NCBI GenBank assembly: GCA_012295275.1
Contig: CM022670.1
Coordinates: 28,454,881 to 28,518,880 of the forward strand
DNA from: Chrysomallon squamiferum
Taxonomy: Eukaryota; Mollusca; Gastropoda; Neomphalida; Peltospiridae
Reading direction: 5' to 3'
DNA length: 64,000 bases
Under the pieces are notes generated by a model, which was not told the DNA's origin, did not search any database, and saw nothing but the letters and a program-made list of their open reading frames with translations. Every line of letters begins with the position of its first letter. Positions within the stretch are counted from its first letter, which is position 1. Below, piece by piece: positions 12,241 through 23,873 of this stretch. The translations under genes were made by a program, and so were the position numbers.

Positions 12241-13540
12241 GTGTTTAAAAACAAACATATCCAGAAAAGCAAAAGTACTCTTATATACTTCCATTCAGTT
12301 CTGACTTGGTTTTGATCCCACATGCTACAAGACTTATCATCATGGTATAAGCAACTTCAGGACTAAATCTGTGATTTATAAGGAGAAAGCTGAAGTCGTC
12401 CTGTCAGTGTTTGAACTGAGTAACCTGTGGGGATACTGAGTTCTTTGTCCTCAAGCAAACCAATGCATCAAGTATGTTAGACCAGGCTGTACTATAAACA
12501 CTTTAACTACTGTCTACGTGAACATCTGCACGAAATTCACTCTGGGTTATTAGTCTATGTGGTTTATTACACACATAGCATATTTATGTACATTACTTAT
12601 TAAAATAATATAGACAGACAGGTAAACAAATAAATTAAGAGAAAGACAGAGAATTCAAGATTTTGTTTGTGTCTGCTTTTTTTTCTTGCTTTTTTTATGT
12701 GAAGAAAATGAAAAATAAAAAATTGTAAAATTGGATGCATGTTTGTTAATGTTTTTTGTTGGTATTTTTTTTTGTGTGTGTGTGTGTTTGTGTATGTGTT
12801 TATATTATGTTAAAATGAATGCATGCATCTGCATGTATTTGTGTGTATGAATATCTAAATTCTCAAACAATACACATCCACCAAAACAAAAATGAGTAGA
12901 AAGACACCAACAGATAATAAAAGCAAGTTTAGAAAAACAAGCTGTCAGTGACGAGATCTCATTTCTCAAATATTTGTCTTTTGTGATTTTTAATACACTG
13001 TAATAAAAAATAAATTGAAAACATTTCAAGGATACTATAATTATTTAATTACTTAACAAACAAATCACAAATTTACAGAACCCTCACCAATATCAAAACT
13101 AACTCATTTCCTAAATTATTATACAAGTAATATCATCTTCATGCTTAAAACGTAAAAAAAATGTAAAAAAATTTTATTTCATATTTGACAAGTTTTCACT
13201 GATTTATTTTTAGAACTTAGCTTTCAGGCGATTAATTTTACACCATATATTAATTTCATCTGGAACAGACTTCCTATAAGAAATGTCAAATCAGTTTCAC
13301 CTTCAGGCACTATGTGATTTACAAAATGAATACTAAAACAAAATGTTCTTCCTTTACAGATATTTCTGTATATTTGATGTAACAGGGGAATATTTAGAAT
13401 AAATACAGTTTTATTTATGATATCAATAGGTAGGTTATGTGTAAGAACAACAAGAACAAATTAAAGAAAGAAAGAAAAGGAAAAAGAAAAGAAAAAATGA
13501 AAGTAAAGAAAAAATAATTAAAACAAATAATAAGCACATC

Positions 13541-13570
13541 AAACAGTATATGAATTAAAAAAATCAAAAT

Positions 13571-13605
<35 letters not shown>

Positions 13606-14083
13606 GTATATCAACATGATATTGAATAATGAAAAAGTGAGTATTAAACACAATTTCCTATCCTTATAAATAAGCCAATATTTTTATTGTCTATTCATAA
13701 TATTTTACCTCCTAATATTATAACTAAATTCAAAAAATCAAAATTGTAGCATAGTGAATATCAAGAAAATAATAAATAATGAATTACACATTAAATTTGT
13801 AAATGTTGAAATTGCAGAATAAGAAATAAAGAATGATTAAAATATTTTTAAAAAAACAAACAACAAAAACAGTATATGAATTAAAAAAAATCAAAATTAT
13901 ATATATATATATATATATCAACATGATATTAATTAATGAAAAAGTGAGCATTAAACACAATTTCCTATCGTTATTGTCTACTCATAATATTATTTTACAT
14001 CCTAATATTATAACTAGATTCAAAAAATCAAAATTGTATCAGAGTAAATATCAAGAAAATAATAAATAATGAATTATTACACA
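13541..14083. repeat. 326-bp tandem duplication with a partial third copy
   Basis: The segment starting ACAGTATATGAATTAAAAAA with a (TA)n core at 13541 recurs at 13867 (period 326). The tail TAAATGTTGAAATTGCAGAA of the unit reappears with about 110 bp of flanking match at 14577-14687. Internal TA arrays differ in length between copies. Confidence 0.85.
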
Positions 14084-14576
14084 ATAAAAAAAATAATAAT
14101 AATAATAACAATAAATTTTGTTTTTAAAGTCTTATTATTTTACACAAAACCAAAACATTATCCAAAAGAAATCTGGCCATCTTACACTAAGTGTACAGTA
14201 AAGTCAAAGCTGAAGTTTGATTGTGTTACTCATAATGTTAGATATACATTATATAAAACCTTTGTGACCAATCTCTATTTATGACACAGTGTTAAATACT
14301 TGTGTAATATTACACAAGGTGTTTAAAATTGTCAGTGCCCAAGACTTAATTAAGTGTAAAATATAAAAATGTTACTGAAATTTAATCAGGTATTAAAATG
14401 TTTACTGAAATACCTTTTCATTTAATTACATTATTATTGTAAACCAAAGAAGAGAAAGGATGAAAGAAGATACAGAAAGAATGAAAGGCACATTATGAAA
14501 CTGATAAATGAAATGTGTGTGTATCAGTGAGACAGAAAGACAGAGAAAGAGAGAGTGAGACAGAGAGATACTAGGA

Positions 14577-14687
14577 TGTAAATGTTGAGATTGCAGAATA
14601 AGAAATAAAGAATGATTAAAATATTTTTAAAAAAAACATCAAAAAACAAAAACAGTATATGAATTAATAAAATCAAAATAATTTGTC
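14577..14687. repeat. Partial third copy of the 326-bp unit
   Basis: It matches 13790-13895 closely (TAAATGTTGARATTGCAGAA, then AATGATTAAAATATTTTTAA, then CAGTATATGAATTAA). It is separated from copy two by about 500 bp of unrelated DNA. Confidence 0.8.
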
Positions 14688-17600
14688 TTTACATTTTTAT
14701 CTTGACTGTATTTGAACTGATTATTTAAATAATAATAAGAAATACTGTTTAAATCAAATATTAAAATAAGCTGTAATAATAAAATAAAAATATGTATTGG
14801 TAATTCCATTACTGAAAAATAAATCAGCTTTACCAAAATTTAAAATGAAAAACATGTATAATTTAAAGATAAAAAAAGAAAAAAACAACATGTAATAAAA
14901 TAAATTTAAAAAATATTCAGGAAGAAATATGATTGATCTACTGAGGAAGATAAATGTGATAACACATTTCATCATATCTAAATTTCCCGGATATAAATTT
15001 AACATTTGAAAAAAAAAAAAAAAAAAAAATGTACCATAGCCACAAAATATCATGACTTTGCATACTGTATTCTCCACAGTACTTAAAGGCCTCTTAAAAA
15101 CACTGAACCTTTCTGAATCCAAACAACTGATCAACATACACCAAACTTTTAATGGTCACCCATGCTGGTCAGTTCCTGGACACCTGTCCATTCCCCTGGA
15201 CAGTATTTTCTGGCTGATAAAACAACTGGACTATAAAAACCCAGCAGAAACCTACCTGTATAAAATAATATTCTGATTACAAGATGTCTGAAACAGAATT
15301 CTGTATTTAGTCATGCAAAGACAGCACTTCAAAAATAAAAAAAATCGGAATTCAGTGGTTATAGTAGGGCCAGATACCTATATTATCACCCAGTCAACAG
15401 ACATATAGATAAGATTGTGCAGAATAAATGCAAATTTAAAAATAAATAAACAAATAAAAAATAAAAATATTTGGAAAGAACTACATTCAAAATAACATCA
15501 ATATTCAATACCAATACAGCAGTACTTGGGTACTGACTTAAGTCCATGTGGCTTATTCAGTGATAAATGGTAACAAATATCAGTTCTTGCTGTTGTTCCT
15601 TGTTGGGTTTTTTTTTGACTGCTTGATTTTCTTTCACTAGTTTTTTAATTAATTATTTTTTTTTTTTTTTTTTAAGAATATGAAATATATACACATTTTA
15701 TCTTTCTAGTTTGTTTTCTGTTTCATTTTTATTGATTTTTTTCCCCCTACCTCAGCCTAATTTATTTGCATGTAATGACCTACACTGTTGTCTTTACAAC
15801 TTTTGAGGACACTTGCACTTTGGGAAATTCTGAAAGATTCAAAGAGATCAAAAGTTTTTGAATTTAAGGTCTCTAGCTTAAAGTTTTAAAGAGTACAGTA
15901 TTAAAAAAAGAATAAACAGAGGCTATACATTTATATGTTTGCTGATAATCATAACTTCTGCAAGAATTTTGATTAAAAAAACACACACAAAAAAAAATTC
16001 TGCTGGTTTCATTTTTAAATCTAAAGATTTATGAACATGAATAATTATTTTATAATTATGTTTAATTAAAGCATCATAAACCTCCAAAAACCATATTTAC
16101 TAACAACACTCAGATGACAATGCCTTTCCAAAGAATTGCCTGAAAATAATTCGGACTTCAAGATAAAAACATGAGTTATGCTGAAACATAAGCAACAACA
16201 GCTCAGAATTATATTTTATTTTTGTTTTGGCAGTGCTGTCATTTGTGATGGCCATTTTTACTCTACCCTTCAGAATAACATACACATCAAACTGCTAATG
16301 GTAGAAATATTTACACTATGATTTTTTTATACTATTAGTCCAGTTACGTGAGGAACAGCATGCTTTATTTTTCTTAAGAAATAACAGCAAAGGTAAATTA
16401 TTCCAAAAGAAAGGAAGAAAAACTATTTTTATGACAGATTTTTGGCAAAAGGTTTAAAGACATTTTGAACAAAACAATGCTTTTTATATTACTCTCTGTG
16501 AAATAGTGTTTACTCACTTAATTGGTCTAAACAGTAACAAAAGAATAAATGAATAGTAAAATAAGTAATATAAATAAATATAATTTATATACTGTCATTG
16601 CTAAGTAGAGAGTTGTTTTAGTCTGTTGAGAAAATAAATGCTGAAAGAAAGAATAATTAAATCATTCCGCCTTTAAATGGATATCAACTTTGCAATGAAA
16701 ATAAATGTGTATTAAAAACCATAAATATCTCTGCCAATAACTATAAATAAAAAATTAAAGAATTAAGCAAGGTATGTAAATGGTTAAATAATTAAATAAG
16801 TCCATGTTAGAGCAGTTCCCAAATAATTTGTTTCTAAACTGTAAATCTTGTATACTCTTTGCAATAAAAAAATTTATAACAATTTTATTAAAATTCTTAT
16901 AAAAGCTCTTTCCAGAACAATCTGTAAATCATACATAGCCAGAACAACAGATTGTAAATTTCAATATTTTAAAATATTCTACACTGTGTTCTCTCAGACT
17001 CTTCCAATATAATTTATATTTCAATGCTTACCTCTATTTCAAAACTTCTTCATTAACAAACTGCATTTCAACCATCTACAAAAGTCATTTTAAAGCCTTT
17101 TGCAGGTTAGAGATAATTTTAAAATTATTTCAAAGTAAACTGCATTTTATACAACTCTAAAATCATTTCAAAATCATTTCTCTTACATTTCAAAGATGAT
17201 TAAAATAATTTCAAACATAACTAAAAAAAAAAAAAATCAAGTCATATCATTTTAGCATATTTTATCTTCAGACCTCTAACACTACAAATCTTTCATGAAC
17301 AGTTTTCTCATTGCATTTTGAAAAAATCCAATCACCAGAATCTTTACTAATAATAAAGACCTGCCAATCAAATTTTGTCAGAATATAAAACAGTCAGTGT
17401 AAAAATGTTCAAGTGGAGAATATAAAATTGTGAAAGGTGATCAAGTACAGGTAACCTAATCCCTTCTGTTTAGGACAATGAAAATGTCTGACAGAGTTGA
17501 AACTCTAATGAACAATACATTTGTATGGATGCAGCAAATTAAAGTTTCAGTCTGACTGACAAATCCTTCACAAAACTGTTATTTATAGTACGATGAATGT

Positions 17601-19306
17601 CACCATTTTCTTCTTTAACATGAGCGATTGAAAATTTCTCTGACAACTGGAAGGTTATTAAGATGCAATCAGCAGAATTTATGTCAGACAGCTTTTAATG
17701 AAATACCATTATTACCCCCCTAAAAGAGAAGATTTTACAGCCAGATTTAATAGGGTGATATATTACTGGTACTTACAGAGTCAATAATAAAATGATAGGG
17801 GTAACAAAAGACTGAGGAGAAAGAGAAAAAAATAATATATGGCTACCAATAGGCCAAGTGCATTGGACAAGTTCTGAAAGGCCTCATAAGTTATTTCCTA
17901 AAATCTGGCATTTACTTAGTACTTTTACAACAGTACAGGTGTGAATTAACCTTTTAAGTGTGAAAGTAAAGAAAATATCCTACTCTTTCTGTTTAAATAA
18001 AAATACCTTAATTCTAGATTTAAATAAAAAACAGAAACATTAAAAATACACATCAGTTGTTGTTGAAGATGGTTTATATATATATATGCTGTCAGTCACA
18101 GATTTTAGCCACAGAAAATATGTCCACACAACAAACTGGCTCTCTATAATTAATGATAAGCAACAAGAATTCTTTAATGTCAACCTTCCCATTCTTTGGA
18201 TGACTCACCAGTGTAAAACTGAATAGCCACCACCAGGTGAGAAACTCAAGAAGACAGCAAGATGTACGGGTGGGGGTATACAAAATAAACCATTTTAATT
18301 ACCTGTCAAATACAGAGAAACTGAAAATATTCAAAATCTTAACAAGACAATCTAGAACAGATTTAATAATCCATTATTCAAAATATAAATTTTGTTATTA
18401 TATTAATGAAGTGTTATTTATATCCTGGAATATTTGATTTCATTTGACCATGTTACAAACCTTACTCAGCATTGCTGATACAATTAAATTCTAAGATTCA
18501 TATCCCTGATGATTTTGTTGTAAAAACAGACCTGCTCTACCATTTTTTCACTACAGTCTTTAATATTTGTTTGCAGCTAGGTGTCATATGGCATCACATA
18601 CCACAGAGAACTGCCAACAACATTCTTTTTTTGTAGGATTTTATTTTTTGAATGACGTGCATTTAATGTTATCAGAGTAGTGACTCATTGTTAAAAATAA
18701 AAATAAAAATGTGTCAATAAATTCAGCCATTTTCCATTGACAAACTGGTCATATTATTCACTTCAATTTACTGCCTTGTTTTAAGTTTTATGTTTGAAAC
18801 ACTTTAAACAGTATTCTGCAAGAAAACGATTCTGAATACTGTGTATTTCAATTTTGAATATTAATAATAATAATAATAATAAAGAATGACTATAATGATG
18901 AAGGTGGTAACAATGATGATGAAATCAGTAATCAATAAATTATTGAAAAATTAATAATAAATATAATGGTATATTTAAGTAATTTAAAAAATATATATTT
19001 AGCATTAAAAACATTTTTTATAATAATGTAAAATTAAATATTAAAACCAATTATTGTTATTGTATTATAATCATAAATATCATTATTACTATTATTATTA
19101 TTACTATTATTATTATCATCATCATCATCATTATTATTTTTTGCACAACATTTAAAAAAAGAAACAATAATTTTCTACATCTACCCATTAATATATTTTA
19201 AAATATTATTTTACAATGGTTGCTCAAAAAAGCACTAAGCCAATTGATCATGGTGCAAGATAAGACTGAAAGCCAGATAAACAATGAATGTACAGAAAAA
19301 AGTCAC

Positions 19307-19384
19307 CTGTAAAGTCCACTTCCCACCATCCACACTTCCACAGAGCAGTGACAGTGACTTAATGTAGTAACAGAGTTCCGCCAT
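19307..19384 (-). CDS. Alternative first coding exon (internal promoter isoform)
   Basis: On the minus strand an ATG in good context (GACAATGGCG, 19382-19384) opens 26 codons starting MAELCYYIKSLSLL, running through CGSVDGGKW and ending TLQ at TTACAG/GTGACT (exon end 19307). The donor is phase 0, matching the phase-0 starts of the ASVE microexon (3578-3589) and the KLNESIRERREA exon (2654-2690). The exon is more GC-balanced than the surrounding intron. It lies about 400-700 bp downstream of a CpG-richer block, as expected for a second promoter within intron 3 of the long gene. The product would be a short isoform lacking the 860-residue disordered part. If not spliced, the frame runs a further 23 codons to a stop. 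It could also be an unrelated small transcript. Confidence 0.45.
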
Positions 19385-19781
19385 TGTCACAAAAAAGCCA
19401 CACAAAAAACCAAAGTTGACAGTGACAGTGATTTAACACAAGACAGTTGCATGTGAGACTGTCACACACACAGGTTCAGTCATTATAATGCAGCTCAGGT
19501 AGGACAAAGTAGTTCTCCTGACCACCAAAGATTGCGAAGAGTTTTGTGTTTCGGTTTGTCTACATACCTGGAGTTATCAAACAATCAAACATTATTGGCA
19601 GAGAGTCCACCTTCAAATGAGGTCATTCCATTATGCAGTGAGGGGTGACAACTCATTGAGATTTTTTTTTTCTTCTTAATAGTAAGTGGACTTGGTTTAA
19701 GGACCATCTCTTTTAAAAAAATAAAATAAAAAAAGACACAGTTGGATGTTCTGATTATAAACTGACTTAATTATGACTCAC

Positions 19782-20110
19782 CGCAAGTTAGCTTATTTGT
19801 AAAAAAATAATGAAAGTTGATTTATGGTATGTTTAAACCGCCCCTACCCATTCAGACAGCTAAAAGTGTATTAGATTTTCAAGTTTAACAAAAGGTGAAT
19901 GGGTGTGTAAGCACCAGTGTTCCTGTCTTGGCTCGGAAAGCCCCTTTTCCTTGTGAGCTGGGCGGGTCTGTTTGCTTGCCCCATGAAAGACTTTACGCTG
20001 GAGTCGAAGTAGCGTCTCAACTGAAAAATGTTACCACAAGCCAGAGAAGGCCGAGCTTGGACAAATACGACTGTATGGATTTCTATCAATACGTAAAGAC
20101 AAATATCTGT
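19782..20110 (-). promoter_or_regulatory. CpG-richer block: possible internal promoter / 5' exon
   Basis: Against very AT-rich intron, this block has clustered CpGs (GTCGTA, CTCGGCC, GACGC, TTCGAC, AGCG, CCCGCCC, CCGAGC) and a GC-box-like GGGGCGG at about 19838. A donor GCG/GTGAGT lies at 19782 on the minus strand, so the block could be an untranslated first exon spliced towards the ATG exon at 19307-19384. Both strands are open for 60-90 codons here, as often happens by chance in GC-richer DNA. No TATA box is convincing. Alternatives are an enhancer, the remains of a mobile element, or an alternative last exon (19871-20020). Confidence 0.4.
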
Positions 20111-21697
20111 TTAGATTGGCAAAGAACAACAAAAGCAGATATAAAAATTGTCTAAAGTGGGAGGTCTCTGTGGCTCTTTTTAACCATCTCAAACAAATAC
20201 ATCTTTCTTGTAATAATTACACAGACATTTTAAGAATAATCTGCTATGAAACATAAAAGAAACAAAATGAATTTGTATCTTGTTTATAATTATAATGAAC
20301 TGGTTAAAAAAAATATGTATTTTCTTACTCTTTTTTTTTTTTTTTTTTTCTAAATTTTAAGCTACAGCCTGAATTAAAAAAGTTAACCAGGAACAAATTT
20401 TAAAGTACAATTAAAATGAAATAACTGTTTATTCTAACAGGAACCTTGTCTTGCACAGGACATGAATAAAAGTTCACGATTCTTTCCTTCCTGCACAACC
20501 TCTCCCCATGACTTCAACCATCAACACATTGTAGTGAACACTAAAAATGTTAAAATACTGTAAAATTGTTTGGAGCATGCTAATACAGGCCAGCCATGAT
20601 TTACAGCTTAAATGCAAATTAATGGAAATTAATCCATTTGAGAGTTTTAAAGAACAGCAGGTTCGATATTGAGTTTTTGTTTATATAGGGAAACATGAAA
20701 AGATGGCCTACTGATTTTTGTATTTATAATGACATGTCAATGGACTTTAAAAATGACATATGTAATTCTGTTTAAAAAATTTTTTTTATATATATATTTA
20801 TTTATTTATTTATCTTATTTTATTTTTATTATTATTATTAATATTAATAAAAAAAAATTGTATGCATGTATAATGAAGATAGTGTAAGAAAATATATAAT
20901 TTTATTTATTATTTTAATAATGAAAATGAATATTAAAATAATACATGTCATATTTTTAATATTAATCATTACTTTTTTCTTTTTTTAAAAATTAAAAACA
21001 AAGACCCCAAAACTTTATTTAATATTTGTGATTATTTTCATCACATAACAAGATGAGATTTTTTACATGCACCTTTTAAGTCAAAAAGTATGGAAATAAC
21101 TTTATTATTTTCTAATCATAAGCAAGAATTTATGTTATTTGTTGTTTTTTGTTTTGTTTTTTTGTTTGTTTGGTTGTTGTTGTTTTTTGTTTTAATTTTT
21201 CTTGCATAACTTAATAGAAACAAGAAGATATAAATAATTACGTTTAAAATCACAGCATTAGGTTTAACAGATTAAACAAGCAATGGTTTCCAAACTGAAG
21301 AACATATCCCCACAAGTTTACAAAACCTCTGCAACATTTAGTTTAAAAGTGATACAAATGAGTTCCATAAAAGAGAATAAATTCCACTGTCAGTGAAATT
21401 AAATGTTCATCACAGATGAATGAAAAAGGTATCAAAGAAAAAAAAAAAAAAAAAAGAAATTTCTGTCCATATTTATAATTTTCACTGAAATAAAAACTAC
21501 TCTTTGTAATTAAATAATCCAGGCAAATGCTTAATTAGTTAACGGCATAATCTTAAGGAGACAATGATCCAAGCAATCTTGTTCTGTGAAAGAGACTATG
21601 TTCTCTGCCTGGATTAAGCACAAATATTAGATGATGAGAGGCACTGTCATCAAGGGCTCTAAATAAAGAAAAAAATAATAAATAAAACAAACAAATC

Positions 21698-22680
21698 AAC
21701 TAGGACATAAATGACAGCTAGGTCTGACGTTGTAAAACTACAGAATCAACTAGGACATAAATGACAACTAGGTTTGATCTTGTAAAACTACAGAATCAAC
21801 TAGGACATAAATGACAGCTAGGTCTGACGTTGTAAAACTACAGAATCAACTAGGACATAAATGACAGCTAGGTCTGATCTTGTAAAACTACAGAATCAAC
21901 TAGGACATAAATGACAGCTAGGTCTGACGTTGTAAAACTACAGAATCAACTAGGACATAAATGACAGCTAGGTCTGATCTTGTAAAACTACAGAATCAAC
22001 TAGGACATAAATGACAGCTAGGTCTGATCTTGTAAAACTACAGAATCAACTAGGAGAGAAATGGCAGCTAGGTCTGACTTTGTAAAACTACAGAATCAAC
22101 TAGAACATAAATGACAGCTAGGTCTGATCTTGTAAAACTACAGAATCAACTAGGAACATAAAACTGAATCAACTAGGACTAAATGGTCTGATGTTGTAAA
22201 ACTACAGAATCAACTAGGACATAAATGATAGCTAGTCTGAACTTGTAAAACTACAGAATCAACTAGGACATAAATGGTAGCTAGGTCTGATCTTGTAAAA
22301 CTACAGAATCAACTAGGACATAAATGACAGCTAGGTCTGATCTTGTAAAACTACAGAATCAACTAGGACATAAATGGAAGCTAGTCTGATCTTGTAAAAC
22401 TACAGAATCAACTAGGACATAAATGACAGCTAGTCTGATCTTGTAAAACTACAGAATCAACTAGGACATAAATGGCAGGTAGGTCTGATCTTATAAAACT
22501 ACAGAATCAACTAGGACATAAATGGTAGCTAGGTCTGATCTTGTAAAACTACAGAATCAACTAGGACATAAATGACAGCTAGGTCTGATCTTGTAAAACT
22601 ACAGAATCAACTAGGACATAAATGACAGCTAGGTCTGATCTTGTAAAACTACAGAATCAACTAGGACATAAATGACAGCT
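21698..22680. repeat. 50-bp minisatellite, about 20 copies
   Basis: The unit reads CTAGGACATAAATGACAGCT then AGGTCTGATCTTGTAAAACTACAGAATCAA. The period is exactly 50 bp over the first nine copies, then 49-50, with one collapsed unit near 22150-22200. The left edge follows AAACAAACAAAT; the right edge breaks off within a unit at GACAGCT/TACCC. Confidence 0.97.
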
Positions 22681-22828
22681 TACCCACCCAGCTCATTATC
22701 CACAGGATGATTTTGTAAGATAGAAATCACAACTACAGTTATGATAAATAACTTAAATATTTAAAAATAACAGAATTACATCAAGCTCTGTGTATGGTAT
22801 TTATTTCTAGTAATAACAAATATATAAG

Positions 22829-22829
<1 letters not shown>

Positions 22830-22871
<42 letters not shown>
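22830..22871. repeat. (AAAT)n microsatellite
   Basis: About ten AAAT units, 150 bp from the minisatellite. Confidence 0.9.
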
Positions 22872-23835
22872 AATAATATTAATAATAATCTCTGTCACTG
22901 TGAGTGTTAACTATGCAAATTATTTAATGATTATTTATTAAATACAAATCTGCTTGACACAAGTAATATTTAATAAATACTATTGGATGTTGCATTTCAA
23001 ATCAGTTTCAGAATATTTCTTTTTGTGGTTGTTTTTATATATATATAAAAGAAATGAAAATTTATACATTTTGTTTTCTCTATGATTAATGTACTTTTGG
23101 AACTTGCTTATCTTTTATTTATTTATCCATGTATTACCATTATCTTTTTTCATGATAAAATTGTTTTTTTTTTATTTGCTTTTATTGGGTTTTAATGGTA
23201 TTCTTATTTTTAGTTGGAAAGTATGTGGTGTTATGTTGTGTTTTTTGGTTGGGTTTTTTAATGAAATACATAAACAATTTATTTTAATGGCCTACATTGT
23301 CGAATGTAAAAACGAAAAGGGAACATTACAGTGAAAACAAGGTTTGTTCATTTCAACAAAAGATTTGTGACAAGGGACATAATTCTGGCATGTTAGTTAT
23401 AAACTAGTTCTTTGCATGGGACAACTTCAAAGTAGCATCTCAAAGTAGCATAACAATGAATCAGACGCCATTCATGTAAAAGACTGGGATATAAAACATG
23501 TAATAGGGCTGGGTAGGTTAGCAAAATTTAAAAATATAAAATAAAACTGAACTAAAATTATAAAAGTAAAATAAATAAAATAGAAAAATATATAAAGAAA
23601 ATATAAATATATAAACAGTATTTATATATATTAATAAAATAAATTTGAATCAAACTAAAATATACAAATGAAATAAATCTTTTTTTTTTTTAAATAAATG
23701 AAATAATTTATAAGAAGTATGTAATATAAACAAATGTTAGAAATATGCAAGTACATTTAAAATAATAAAATATATAAAATAATTAACTTTCATTAACTAA
23801 ATAATTTAAAGATAAATGAATGGATTGATAAATTT

Positions 23836-23873
<38 letters not shown>

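Noticed and set aside
12300-12500. tRNA-derived SINE, from a B-box-like TTTTGATCCCAC
   Set aside because: No matching A box at the proper spacing and no poly-A or simple tail; similarity too weak.
17031-17080. Exon-like stretch reading MVEMQFVNEEVLK on the minus strand, before GTAAGC
   Set aside because: In the phase required by exon 3 it meets TAG before the donor, and the acceptor is weak.
18299-18330. 18-nt microexon-like segment between TTTTCAG and GACAG/GTAATT
   Set aside because: It contains an in-frame TGA in the required phase.
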